A DNA stretch of 64,000 nucleotides from Allomyces macrogynus ATCC 38327. Taxonomy: Eukaryota; Blastocladiomycota; Blastocladiomycetes; Blastocladiales; Blastocladiaceae. Shown piece after piece: positions 8,759-18,792 of this stretch. The notes under the pieces were generated by a model. The model did not search any database. It was not told where the DNA came from and saw only the letters and a list, made by a program, of their open reading frames with translations. The position numbers were made by a program, and so were the translations under genes. The DNA is taken from positions 1,557,417-1,621,416 of the forward strand of contig GG745331.1 of assembly GCA_000151295.1 (NCBI GenBank). The letters are read 5' to 3'. Numbering within the stretch: position 1 is the first letter of the stretch; every line of letters starts with the position of its first letter.

Positions 8759-10033
8759 TTACTTGCGCGACGCGGCCGACTGCGCGCGCTTGCCGTTGGG
8801 CAACGCAGCGCGCTGCTGCGGCTGCTGGGCCTGCGACTGCTGCTTGCCGGCCTGCTTGGCCACCGTGGCCTGCTGGTGCTGCTGTTGGGCCGGCTTGGCC
8901 TGCGCCGTCTGCGGCTTCGCGACGGGCGTCGCCTGCTTAGCGTTGGGCGACGCCGGACGCTGCTGCTGGTGCTGCTGCGGAGTCGCCGGCTTGCTATGGG
9001 CCTGCTGAGTGGGCTTGGCCTGCGTCGGCTGCGGGTGCGCCTGCTTGGGAGAGGCATGCTGCTGCTGCTGCTGCTGCTGCTGCTTCACGGGCGCGGCCGA
9101 CGCGGCGCGGTGCTGTTGCTGCAGCGCCGGCTGCGCAGCCGGCTTGGTCTGAGCCGTCTGCGGGCGCGCCGTGGGCTTCGCGGCCTGCTGCTGGTGGTGC
9201 TGCAGTGCCGGCGACGCGACCCCGAGCTTGCTTGCCTGCGCTGTCTGCGGGCGAGCGGGAGCTTGCGCAGACTTGGCCTGCGACTGCTGAGGAGCAGCGG
9301 CGGGCTTCGCAGCCGGAGCAGCGACCTTGGCCTGCGGAGCTGGGGTGGTAGCCTTAGTCAGATGCTGAATGGGGGCGGCGGCCTTCGGGGCAGCAGCCGT
9401 CGCCGACAACGGGCGCGCCGCGGCCGTCACTGTCTTCGTCGGCACGGCGACGGGCAGCTGCATCTTGAGCCACGTCGGCGCGACCGAGTCGTCAAACAAC
9501 CACGCGCCCGACTCGAAACCAACGTCCGGGTGCTGCGGGCGCACCTTGATGGCGCCGATCGGGAGCGGTTGGCCCGTCGTGGTCGCCGAGGCAGCGGGTG
9601 TGGCCGACTTGGCAGCGGGCATCGTCGCGGCCTTGGGCGCTGGGGTCGCGGCGATCGCGGCGTACGAGGCCGTCAGTTTCTGGGCCGGCTTGGCGTGCTG
9701 CTGCTGCGGAGCGGCAGCCTTGGGCGCAGGCTGAGCCGTTTGCGGGCGCGCCGTGGCCTGATGAATGGGCTTAGCTTGCTGCTGCTGCGGAGCGGCAGCC
9801 TTCGGCGCAGGTTGGGCGGACTGTGGGCGCGCAGCCTGCTTAGCGGGCGTGGTGGCCTGCTGCTGGACGGTTGGCTTGGCCGGCGCGGCCTGCTTGGTTG
9901 TCGGCGACGCCGGGCGAGCGGCAGCTTTCTGCTGCTGCGGCTGCGATTGCTGCTGGGTTTTGGCCTGGTGCTGCTGCTGCTGCGTCGGGGCGGCAGCGAC
10001 GGCCTTGGTTTGCTGGTTCTTGGCGCGGGCCAT
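8759..10033 (-). CDS. Gln/Ala/Pro/Lys-rich low-complexity protein, copy 1
   Basis: Single uninterrupted frame of 424 aa, ATG at 10031-10033 in a good context and stop at 8759-8761. About two thirds of the residues are Gln, Ala, Pro or Lys, with KAAAPQQQ-type and ARPQTAQ repeats, and the net charge is positive. One non-repetitive island near the middle, about 40 aa (LPIGAIKVRPQHPDVG then FESGAWLFDD and VAPTWLKMQLPV), is nearly identical in copy 2 at 35685-37061. No signal peptide or membrane segment. I do not recognise the family; composition would fit a disordered nucleic-acid-binding or matrix-forming protein, but function is unknown. A TATA box and a poly(A) signal are both conserved with copy 2, which suggests the gene is expressed. 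Confidence 0.75.
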   Translation of the reverse strand: MARAKNQQTKAVAAAPTQQQQHQAKTQQQSQPQQQKAAARPASPTTKQAAPAKPTVQQQATTPAKQAARPQSAQPAPKAAAPQQQQAKPIHQATARPQTAQPAPKAAAPQQQHAKPAQKLTASYAAIAATPAPKAATMPAAKSATPAASATTTGQPLPIGAIKVRPQHPDVGFESGAWLFDDSVAPTWLKMQLPVAVPTKTVTAAARPLSATAAAPKAAAPIQHLTKATTPAPQAKVAAPAAKPAAAPQQSQAKSAQAPARPQTAQASKLGVASPALQHHQQQAAKPTARPQTAQTKPAAQPALQQQHRAASAAPVKQQQQQQQQHASPKQAHPQPTQAKPTQQAHSKPATPQQHQQQRPASPNAKQATPVAKPQTAQAKPAQQQHQQATVAKQAGKQQSQAQQPQQRAALPNGKRAQSAASRK

Positions 10034-10108
10034 GGTGGAGTCTTGGTGGAGAAGTGGAGAAGAGAAGTCGGCTGGATGCTGGTCCGAGAGAGCGTGGGGG
10101 TGCTGGCG

Positions 10109-10115
10109 TTTTATA
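10109..10115 (-). promoter_or_regulatory. TATA box and core promoter of Gln/Ala/Pro-rich gene copy 1
   Basis: TATAAAA on the minus strand about 80 bp before the ATG. The sequence from here to the start codon is nearly the same as 35601-35684 upstream of copy 2, including a CCAGCACCCCCACGCTCTCT stretch, so the core promoter was duplicated with the gene. Confidence 0.7.
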
Positions 10116-10125
10116 GGGCGGCCGC

Positions 10126-10908
10126 GGCGCGTGCTGCTTGCTTGAACTTGGTGTTAGCCGGAGGTGGGACGGTCGCTACCGGCATGACCGCGGTCGACGT
10201 GATAATAATTGGACCGTGCCAGGCAATATGCGGGTGGTCGCGTTCGGATTAATCGAGGCGGACATGGTCTTTGGTCGTTTGCAGCAGCAAGGTCGTCAGA
10301 GGTCGTCGTGGACAATGAAATGTGATCTAACTTCAAAGCAAGGTGGTGCTCATTGTCTCGCGACTTGATCCTGACATGAGAGACGCGCCGGACACACTGG
10401 ATCGATCTGCTGCACCGCCTCTTCGCACGAGTCGACAGACACACCGCCGCCCTCACCCCGGCCACCCCCGGCCGCCTTTGATGAAAATGATGGGAGAGGA
10501 GTTCTTGGTCACGAGAAATAATGTTCAGATTCAATTTTATATCACCGTCTCCATCAAGCGCGAACGTCAATGGACTGTGCCCCTGATCTTGCGTGACAGG
10601 CCACGTCGACGTCAGGTCGCTCGCCCGAAAGACCCAGCGACAATGCAACACGACCGATCTCGACCCGGCCATGAAGAACGAACGTGAGAGAGATCAGGGG
10701 GAATCCATTGCGCCCGGCCACTTCGCACAGGGCGCCGCGAAAATTATGCCTCCAACAACAACAGGAACGAAGGACAAAAAAAAAAAAATCAAACACCAAG
10801 CAAAAAAAAACACGAACGACAACAACGAAAATCAAACGGCACACGACGCGACACGGCACATGATACGACGCGCGCGCGTCAATCCCCGGCACACACACAA
10901 CCGCACGA
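10126..10908. other. Intergenic between Gln-rich copy 1 and the Bye1-like gene
   Basis: Upstream DNA of the Gln-rich gene and 3' flank of the Bye1-like gene. A-rich runs near 10775-10810 and a CA-rich tract near 10885-10910 are the only notable points. Confidence 0.4.
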
Positions 10909-13900
10909 TTACATCCCACCGCGGCTCAAAATCGTTGCCAGCACACCCGCCCACTGGTCCTGCGGCGTGCGGAACAACAGGTTCAGCTGTTCCGGCGAGA
11001 GCGGCGGCAATCCAGCCGGCGGCAACGGCATCCCCCCCTGCGGCTGCGGCCCCTGCGGCATGAACGGCGCATGTGGCGCGCCTCCAAATGCCGGCGGCGC
11101 TGGCGGGACGAGCGGCGGTGCCGGCATCCCGAACGCGGGCATCCCCGGCGGCTGCGGGAACTGGAATGCGGGCATCGCCGGGAACGCCGGCGGCCCTGGG
11201 GGCGCATGTCCCGGCGGTGTCGACGGGCCGTACGCGAACGAAGGGCCCGGCTGCGCCATCCCCGGGAAACCGAACGAGGCGGTCTGTGCCGGCGGCGCGT
11301 GGTGCGGAGCTTGGTGCGCGGGTGTTGGCGGATGCGACATTTGCGGCGTACTTACAACCTCGATACTCGCGGACCGCGGCCGCTTCTCGCCCCAGTCGTC
11401 ATTGTCCCACGAAACCGTGCGCGTCGCGTGCCGCGAGTGCGGAACACTCGGCTGCGGTGGCGGCGGGCGCCGGTTCGGGTCAATCGGCCGGTGCGCGACG
11501 AGCACGGCGAGCAGGACGGGCGCCGACCGAATCGCCGGAAACGTGTGCGTGAAAAAATCAAAGAACTCGGGCACTTCGTCGCGCGGCTGGATCGGGAGCA
11601 GGTACATGTCCTTGAACCGCGTGCCCAGCTTGGGTTCACTCGCGGCGGGCGGCGCGACCTCGTCTGTCTTGACGACCGCGTACCGGTTTGCGTCGCGGTA
11701 AAACTTGAACACCGTGTCGAATGCTTTGGCGAGCGACGCGTCGCTGGCGAGCGCCGACGGCGGCACCTTGGCCTCGAAAATCAAGACTTCGCGGCTCGAT
11801 GACTGCTTGAGGCCCGACACGTAACGGTCGGCATGCGTCGGCTGGATACGGCCCGAAATTTGCAACGACGGCGTGAAATATTGCTTGACTTCCTCTTCTT
11901 GGTTCTCGAGTGACCGCCCGCCAATATGCACGAGCTGGATGGGCAGCGGCGTCGCCGCCAAGTCCGGCACGCCCGTCTGCGAAAACATGCCCTGCCACAC
12001 AACGCCCGGGCCCTTGTCGAGATCTTTAGCCGCGTCCGCGTTGGCCATGGCAGAACCCGTCTCCTCGGCCGGCGACCCAGCTGCTGCCTCGTCTGCACCT
12101 GCGGCAGACTTCGCGGCCTCGCCGCTCGAGACCTCGGCCGCCGACGGCAACGACGTGTTCGAGGCATTGGACGCGGCCGCGCCGCCGGTCGTCGCCAGCC
12201 CTTCGGGCGACGCCACTTCACCGTCGTCGTCCTCGAGCATGGCCGAGAGCGAGTCAATCTTGAGAAGCCGCGTGCGCTCCTCGTTGCTCTTGATCATTTC
12301 CACCAAATCATTTTCGAGCGTCGGCAGCGGCGCCGGCACCCCACTCTCAGCCTGTGGCGAACCCGGCGCGGTATTCACGTTCTCGGGCAACGCATGTACC
12401 GACGGCACGCGCGACACCGTCGCCGACCCGGGCTCGCTCGTATTCCCCCCGGCCTCCGGCACGACTGGCGCCGTCGGCCCCATCGAATCATGCGGCATCC
12501 CCGGCTGCGGTTCCGCGACGCGGTCCTCCGGTTCCGGCGACTCGCGCACGCGCGAGGAAATTGCTGACGTCAAATCCGGGTTCACGTCGGCGAGCGCATA
12601 GTGCACTTCCACATCCCCCTTATGCGTCTTCTTGACCAACTTATCTTGGTCGCGCGACTGGCGAATCACCGACTGAATGCTCTCGGCCTTGAGTTTCTCG
12701 CGCTGCTCGAGCGCCTCGGCCGAGAACTCGGCCGGGTCCATGTCGACGATCTGCGCAGGCGTCCACTCGCCCGCCTGTAAATTCGCGCGCAGCCGGCTGA
12801 GCTTGGCGTTTTTCAGCAGTACGTAGAGGTTGCGGATCTCGCGCTTGTAGGTCGCCTCGGCGGGAGTCCCGAACAACGGCTTGGTCTGGAACAGTTGCGG
12901 CAGCGGCGGGTCTTGGTCCTTGGCCGCCGACGCAGACTGTACCGGATCAACGACATTGGGCGGCGGCGCAAACTTGGCATACAGTGTTGCCTCGAGTTCC
13001 GCGGCCATTGCTGCGGCCCGATCAGCCGGCTGAATAAACTGAACAAACGCCGACCGCAACAACGACCGCGTCTTATCACGATGCCCGCGCTCGACTTGAT
13101 CCACGGCGAGCGCGCGCGTCTGCGCGTCGTGCCACATGCGCTCGGCACGCTGCCGCGTCGCCGTCTGCTGGTAGCACGCGTCCGTGCAGAACGCGTTGCC
13201 GGGAATCGCGGCACGGTCGCACCCGTCCGCTTGGCATGGCACGACGGCAAGTTTCTTGGGCGCCGGAGCGGGGATCGACGGGTAGGGTACGCCGGCGGCG
13301 GACGTGCGCGGCGGCATGGTCGCGAACGAGGCGTGCGACGGGTGCGCGGGCGCAGAGCGCGCGGGGGACGTGACCGTGTGCGCGTCCGTGTGCGCGCGTT
13401 TCTGCGATTGCCGACGCGTGCCGGCTGCGGGGCCCGCGGTACTTGGTGGTGCCGCCGGCGCGGGGGCCGCGGGGGCCGCTGGGGTCGTGAAAGGCGGTTC
13501 CGGTTGCGGGGCGGGTTGGGGGACTATTGAAGCGGGCATGATGGTAAAGGTGAGTGGCGCGTCGAAAGAGGACGAGCAAGGGAAAGAGGTACTTTGCAGC
13601 ACAAAAGTACCTTGGAGACCGTTCTTGACAGGCGGGCACCGTGGGCAGTGCCACCGCAGGTTTTCGTCAGACTCGATGCGGTCGAGTTCGTGCTCGCCGA
13701 GGCCGACGCACTTGGCGTGGAACCTGGATGAACGAAAATGGTGGACGGTGAAGTCGGCCGTGCGGGTTTTAGTGATGGTGGTCATGATTGGCGGGTGGGG
13801 TTGTGAACAAGATTTCTGCTGTGCGATCGGTCGCCATGGCCGTCGCCGCCGCCGGTCGCCGCCCGTTCGTGTCGTTACGGGACATCGGCCCACAAATTTC

Positions 13901-14169
13901 CGTATATTCGACACGAGCGAGCAGTGAGCCGACGACGGGCGCGGACACGCGCAAATCCACGACGGCCAGGCGCCCGAGCGCAATCTCAGGCGGTCGAAGT
14001 GGGGAATAAAAGAGAAAAAGAAAAATTGTGTTTGGCAATGCACCGACCATTCGTCACAGTTGTCACAGCACACCATGGACCCGCCGTCGTCACCCGACCG
14101 GCAAATGCAGTAGAGCTGCTCGCCCGCGTCGGCGGCCGCGGTGCCCGGCACGGGAACCGCGCTCATCAT
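10909..14169 (-). CDS. BYE1: Bye1-like transcription elongation regulator (PHD, TFIIS-M and SPOC domains)
   Basis: Domain order matches Bye1/PHF3/DIDO proteins, which bind RNA polymerase II through a TFIIS central domain and histone H3K4me3 through the PHD finger. ATG is taken at 14167-14169 (MMSAVPVPG). The PHD finger begins YCICRSGDDG and reads CCDNCDEW, then resumes FHAKCVGLGEH to WHCPRCPP after an intron at about 13724-14047; that 324-bp intron happens to stay open in frame. A second possible intron is 13524-13610 (87 bp, also in frame). A small Cys-rich patch (CQADGCDRA..CTDAC) lies near 13160-13240, the TFIIS-M domain (KREIRNLYVLLKNAKLSRLR) near 12700-12870, and the SPOC domain (VVWQGMFSQTG to LPIQPRDEVPEFF) at about 11560-12010. 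The C-terminus is Pro/Gly/Met-rich. Stop TAA at 10909-10911. Confidence 0.85.
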   Translation of the reverse strand: MMSAVPVPGTAAADAGEQLYCICRSGDDGGSMVCCDNCDEWSVHCQTQFFFFSFIPHFDRLRLRSGAWPSWICACPRPSSAHCSLVSNIRKFVGRCPVTTRTGGDRRRRRPWRPIAQQKSCSQPHPPIMTTITKTRTADFTVHHFRSSRFHAKCVGLGEHELDRIESDENLRWHCPRCPPVKNGLQGTFVLQSTSFPCSSSFDAPLTFTIMPASIVPQPAPQPEPPFTTPAAPAAPAPAAPPSTAGPAAGTRRQSQKRAHTDAHTVTSPARSAPAHPSHASFATMPPRTSAAGVPYPSIPAPAPKKLAVVPCQADGCDRAAIPGNAFCTDACYQQTATRQRAERMWHDAQTRALAVDQVERGHRDKTRSLLRSAFVQFIQPADRAAAMAAELEATLYAKFAPPPNVVDPVQSASAAKDQDPPLPQLFQTKPLFGTPAEATYKREIRNLYVLLKNAKLSRLRANLQAGEWTPAQIVDMDPAEFSAEALEQREKLKAESIQSVIRQSRDQDKLVKKTHKGDVEVHYALADVNPDLTSAISSRVRESPEPEDRVAEPQPGMPHDSMGPTAPVVPEAGGNTSEPGSATVSRVPSVHALPENVNTAPGSPQAESGVPAPLPTLENDLVEMIKSNEERTRLLKIDSLSAMLEDDDGEVASPEGLATTGGAAASNASNTSLPSAAEVSSGEAAKSAAGADEAAAGSPAEETGSAMANADAAKDLDKGPGVVWQGMFSQTGVPDLAATPLPIQLVHIGGRSLENQEEEVKQYFTPSLQISGRIQPTHADRYVSGLKQSSSREVLIFEAKVPPSALASDASLAKAFDTVFKFYRDANRYAVVKTDEVAPPAASEPKLGTRFKDMYLLPIQPRDEVPEFFDFFTHTFPAIRSAPVLLAVLVAHRPIDPNRRPPPPQPSVPHSRHATRTVSWDNDDWGEKRPRSASIEVVSTPQMSHPPTPAHQAPHHAPPAQTASFGFPGMAQPGPSFAYGPSTPPGHAPPGPPAFPAMPAFQFPQPPGMPAFGMPAPPLVPPAPPAFGGAPHAPFMPQGPQPQGGMPLPPAGLPPLSPEQLNLLFRTPQDQWAGVLATILSRGGM

Positions 14170-14965
14170 AGGAAGGTGTGCGCCGTGCGGCGAGGAGAGT
14201 GGGTCAAGTATATTTACAGTCCCCTCACCCGACGAACAGAGCGGGAAGGAAGGAGTGTGTGTGGTTGGTCGATTTGCCCTTGGCAGCGTGAGCCGAATCA
14301 CGGTCGTGGCCGTGGTCGTGGTCGGCCGACTTGGTGGGAGCGTGCGGGACAACGGCAATGGGGCGCGGCCGGTGGAGTCGAGCGTGGCGCGGGCTCAAGT
14401 CGGGCCTTGTGCTCGGGGCCTCGGTCGGCGAGCGAATGGTGCTTGTTCTTTGATCAGGAACGGCCCAGGACTGACTTCGTTGGTCTGCTGAGTTGGCGGG
14501 TTCGGGCTGAAGCGCGTGGACCCGCTCGATGGTCGGTGTTCTGAGACAGGCACGGCGCAGTTGCGGGCGGCGGCAGCAAGTTGTGAGCGTCAGTCGCAGT
14601 CCAGGCGCTGACGAGATCGAATTCGATGGCGTGGTGCTGATGGTGAGCTGGGAGCGAGAGCAGTGGGCAGGCCGAGAGCGGGCTTGGTCGACCTGCACGG
14701 GGCAGCAACAGCCGGCGTGTGACCAAAGTGCCAGAGCCATCGTGCGGCCCACCGCAGCCACGCCTCCCAGTGACTCACTGGCCTGGTCGCGATCCGCTGG
14801 CTCCCAAAAGTGCGCGTCGTCCTGCACGCGCTCGCCCAACTGAAAACAACATCCGCCAGACAAGACGCGTCGCGCGCGCCGTCCGACCGGCGGATGCAGC
14901 CGCGACCCTCGCGCCCGAGACGGCTGTCCCTCCCCACAAGCCAATCGACTTGTCCTCGCCCCGCC
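14170..14965. other. Divergent promoter region, Bye1-like gene and SDR gene
   Basis: About 800 bp between two divergent genes. Long open frames here are artefacts of high GC. No recognised coding sequence. Confidence 0.5.
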
Positions 14966-16307
14966 ATGACCATGCCGCGCGCCGACCTCTACCCGTCCTA
15001 TTTCATCACCGGCGCGTCGAGCGGTATCGGCCGCGACCTTGCGCTCGACCTGGCGCGCCGCGCGCGTGCCGCCAACGTCCCGGTCGCGCTCGCCATCACG
15101 GCGCGTCGCGAAGTTGCGCTGCGCGACTTGCGCGAGGAGCTGCTTGGAGTGCACCCGCGGTGCATGGTCGTGGTGCGTTTATGGCATCTTGTGCGCGCGC
15201 GAGGTGATCGAAAAAATGGAGCTGACGCGTGGACTGTGGAGGTGAAACCGCTCGACGTCAAGTCGGGCATCGACGCGATTCGCTCCGTCATCAACGAGTG
15301 CCACGACGCGCTCGGGCCGCTGCACTGCTTCGTGGCGAATGCGGGCATTATCAGTGCGTGTTCGCGCGACTGTCGCTGCCGAAAGCTGTGCCGGGTCACT
15401 CGTATTGACCGTGCGGAGCGAATCTATGTAGAGCCCAAGCGAGAAATCGGTGCCGACGAGAACTACGAGGCCGATGAGGCGGTCATTCAGACTGACTGTC
15501 CGTCTTTTGCTATCCAGCACGACTCTCCCAAGCTTGTCCACCCTATCGCTCACCGTGGAACCCAATCCAGTGCTCAGTGCCATGGCCACCATCGATGCGG
15601 CCGTGCACTATATCAAGCGGCACCAAATCAACAAGATTGGTCCCGGCGCGCACATTGCCGGCGTCTCGTCGCTGGCCGGGACGCTCGTCGTGCCCTACCA
15701 CAGCTCCTACGCGGTCGCCAAGAGTACGTTTCTTTCGCTGATCGCGACGGACGCGTCGGATCACAGAGCTAATTGCTTCGCTCCCGCACACACCAGCCGG
15801 CATGATCACGTACCTGCGCATTCTCGCTCTCGAAACGCGCGGGACCGGCATCGCTGTGTCCATCATCAAACCGGTCCGTCCCCCATCCCAGCTCTCCACC
15901 CTATCACCCTCCCTCCAATTCACTCTGCCACCCCCTTCCAGGGTCTGATCCACACCGACCTGACCAAACACCTCGGCCACTGGCCGTTCGCCATCACCTC
16001 CGAACAATGCGCCGCGCAAATCGCCGACCAGATCGTCCCACCGCGCGGATGGCGCGCGCTGCTCGGCGGCGCGAACGAGGTCTATGTCCCGTGGTTTCCC
16101 TGGGCGATTGCCGCCGCGGCCGCGAATTTGGTCCCCGGGTGGCTGTACGAGCGCATTTCCGCGGTCGCGCTGAATTCGGCGGGGCCGGGTGGGCTCGCGT
16201 ACACGCCCACGACCGAGGCGCGCGTGCCGGGGCCCGCGGCGGGGTCGCGCGAGGGGGAGGCGCGTGCGCGGGAGGTGATGACGAAGGGGGAGCTGAAGAT
16301 GCAGTGA
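14966..16307 (+). CDS. Short-chain dehydrogenase/reductase (SDR), five or so exons
   Basis: Starts at ATG 14966 (MTMPRADLYPSYF). The Rossmann motif TGASSGIGRDLAL is at residues about 14-26 and NAG follows in the second exon (LHCFVANAGI). The catalytic Ser lies in GVSSLAG and the Tyr and Lys in YHSSYAVAK. Introns visible near 15173-15240, about 15354-15570, about 15723-15798 (A/GTACGT to CAG) and about 15875-15941. After them the reading continues GMITYLRILALETRG, then IAVSIIKP and GLIHTDLTKHL, typical of classical SDRs. The C-terminal segment (WFPWAIAAAAANLVPGWLYERI) could contact a membrane. SDRs reduce carbonyls or oxidise alcohols with NAD(P)H; the substrate cannot be told from sequence. 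Resemblance to 3-ketosphinganine-reductase-like and DHRS7-like enzymes is general only. Confidence 0.8.
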
Positions 16308-16612
16308 GGGATGCGGCAATGAGGGCGTGCCGAGGGTCAGGATCAAGAAGAGAGAGAGAGGATGGGTTTGTAAATTTGTAAATACGTGTCTGCGTTGGAC
16401 GGATTTGGTTGTCGTGTATGCGAGTACGAGCGCTCATTCATGCTCTCGACGAAAAGTTCTCAGTCCACCTTACTCGCCCCAACAGTTGTCATTGTCCAAA
16501 ACCCCCCAAAATATAAGCAGAAGCCCACCCAAACGAAACGAAACCAACCCAAAAAGAAACCAAAATAGCAATCCACTCTCTCCACCAGCGACCGACCACC
16601 CGCGACGCTCAA
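16308..16612. other. Convergent spacer, SDR and RIM2 genes
   Basis: About 305 bp with a GA run (16350-16362) and AC-rich sequence. Presumed 3' UTRs; no gene seen. Confidence 0.4.
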
Positions 16613-18214
16613 CTACCGATGCTGCGCGAGATGCACAACGCCCTCGTAGCACAAGAACATGATGGCCGAGTTTGGCACGACGCGCAACAAGTGCACGCCC
16701 ATCCCGCCATACAGCGCTCGCGCGCCCTCCTCCTTCGCAATCAATTTCCCAGCCTGCCAGAACCCCGTATACTTGTGTGCGGCGCCCGGTGCGGGCGGTT
16801 CGCGCAACCGCGTGCGAATCACTTCGTGCGGGTAAGTCAAGGTCGCGGCCGTCAGTTTGGCCACGGCCGCACACGCAAAGTACTCGGCCCAGTCGGTCAG
16901 GGACTTGGTGGTCACGGCGGAGGTGGACGAGGCGGGTGGTGGGTCGCGCCGCTGCGCTTGCAGTTTCTTGAGTTCTTCGTATATGAGCCATTGGATCGTG
17001 CCTTCAGAAATGCCTGTGGGTGTGGTTGAGCGGGGTCAGTAAACAGAGACGATAATGGGGGTGGAGAAGGACGCGAGTATGGTCACGCACCAATCAAACT
17101 GGCGCTCAGGCCGCGGTAGAGCGAGAAGAACCCTTCTTCGCGCACGACCTTGGTCAAGCAGTCCCAGCTGCTGCGGTACCGCGGGTTCTGTTGATTCGAC
17201 TGCAGCTGCATGCGCGTCTTGACGAGCCAAATCGGGCTGGTTGAGATGATGGTCGCAACGCCTAGATCGGAGCGAACAGCGTCAGGGGAACGATATATGG
17301 CAGTCAACGACCAACGTGAGAACGGACCAGCGGAAATGGCCGAGCCCATGTAGACAGCCGACGATTCACTGCCGTTCAGCTTGGTCAGCGCGCGCTTGGC
17401 CTCGTTGTAGGTGGCAAAGTAGATGGCGCGCGCCGGGATCACGCCGAGAAGTGTTGGGCCAATGCCCTTCCAGAACGCCCACAGGCCCTCGGTCTTGTAG
17501 ATGGACCTGGATGTGGTACGCGCGAGAGTGGCCGCGATGAATCAGTGTCGGGTTCGAGTCGGCGGGACACTGTACTGCGAGCGTGGAGGCAGAGCGAACC
17601 GCACCGCACAATGTCGGCGGTCCCCGACAATGGTGCCGACGTGGCCGTGTAGAAAAAGCGATTCTTGACGAGCTGCGTATGCGCCGACGACTGGTGATCC
17701 CAAATCGAAAAAAATGCGTCAGCATCGGATCCCGCAATCTCGCGTTGCAACAACGGGACCGCACCTGCAACCGAGTCTTGACGAGCTCAAACGGGCACGT
17801 TATCAGGGCACCCATACACCCACCAAGGCTAGAATGCACGGCGATCAGCATGGCGGCCCAAGCATGCATGCATGCACTTTTTGCTTACCCGCCGGCCAGG
17901 AGGTGCACCGCCGGTGAGACAGTGCGTTTACTTGCATCGGCGGTTGCTGGCGCTGGTGCGGGCGGTTTTGCCTGCCGCGTGGGTGCCTGGTGCAGCGTGG
18001 CAATGACAGCCACGGCCGGTACAGCGGTTGCGGCCGGGGCCGAGTGCGCGAGCGACATGGTGGAAGTGATGGATTGGGCTTGCAGATATCTGTCCAGGCC
18101 AGTGGAGGTGCTGCAGATGCTGCCGGTGCCGGTGCCGATGCTCGAGGCCGTTGCTGGTGCTGGTCGGTCGTGGCCGCAGGCAGGTGTCGTCGAGATTTCA
18201 GCAGCCGTCAACAA
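16613..18214 (-). CDS. RIM2: Mitochondrial pyrimidine nucleotide carrier, RIM2/SLC25A33-36 type
   Basis: Five or so exons encode three mitochondrial-carrier repeats with the signatures CPFELVKTRLQ (near 17790), SPIWLVKTRMQLQ (near 17220) and YPHEVIRTRL (near 16820). The tryptophan in the second signature (PIWL) is a mark of the pyrimidine nucleotide subgroup. The order HLLAGG, then LGGCMGALITCPFE, then the IPARAIYF segment, then WDCLTKVVREEGFFSLYRGLSAS, then VPNSAIMFL follows yeast Rim2 closely. These carriers move pyrimidine (deoxy)nucleotides across the inner mitochondrial membrane for mtDNA and RNA synthesis. The first exon is Ala/Pro-rich; its start is taken at 18214 (MLTAAEIS), with an alternative downstream Met (MSLAHSAP). 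The first intron starts GTAAGC just after the LLAGG codons. The stop is at 16613-16615. Confidence 0.85.
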
Positions 18215-18792
18215 CAGGAGAGCGGAGCGAAGGGCAGCCGGTCTCCGTACTCAGCCACGGCCGCGGGACGGAGTGGAGGTGCGAGACGCACGTGAATAAC
18301 GTGGACCGAACAGGTGCGGCTGGCCAGCCATGTGACGACCAGAGGGCCGCGCCTGGTCAGCTGCTGACCGCCTCCTCGTTCAATGTCGGCCACCGTCGCA
18401 ACTCGGACCGCGCAAGTCGCAACCACTGCCATCGCGTCGCCAACCAGCAGCAACCCTGCTCTGCCCGCCGCGTGCGACCACCCGACGCTCCCCCTCTCGC
18501 CGCCGCTGAAAGGACGCCAACTTGCTGCAATCGCCCCCCACTTCATGTATGGCGTGCGATTCTTCGACTTTGCAGTGCCTCGCCCGCGCTGGCGTGCGGC
18601 GCGACATTAGCTCGCTCCGCCGCTTCGTTGAACGGACTGGCCGAGCCAGATTGATGCTTGTGCGCCGTGCCCGCGTCGTGCTGCGGACGGGTCCCAGTCG
18701 TGACACAACTCTGATGACGCGCGGCCAACCGCTCTCTCTCTCTCTCTCCCGCTCTCCGTCGACCAGAACCCACCCACTCTGTCTTCGACACC
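18215..18792. other. Divergent promoter region, RIM2 and UBE2G1
   Basis: About 580 bp with a (CT)n run near 18731-18752 just before the E2 start codon. No coding sequence recognised. Confidence 0.45.

Larger units (their letters stand above)
8660..10125. repeat. Segmental duplication, Gln-rich copy 1 (inverted repeat of 35590-37155)
   Basis: The block runs from the TATA region through the coding sequence to the AATAAA signal and aligns with 35590-37155 on the opposite strand. Many stretches of tens of bases look identical. Ends are approximate. Confidence 0.7.

Noticed and set aside
8876..10252. Long plus-strand open frame (458 codons, Leu/Arg/Gly-rich) over Gln-rich copy 1
   Set aside because: It is the antisense of the Gln/Ala/Pro-rich gene; CAG/GCC repeats read backwards as CTG/GGC leave all frames open. 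The same shadow appears opposite copy 2 at 35667-37466.
14225..15154. 309-codon minus-strand frame between the Bye1-like and SDR genes
   Set aside because: It overlaps the SDR start, has no recognisable domain, and its composition is that of chance GC-rich reading. Treated as divergent promoter.
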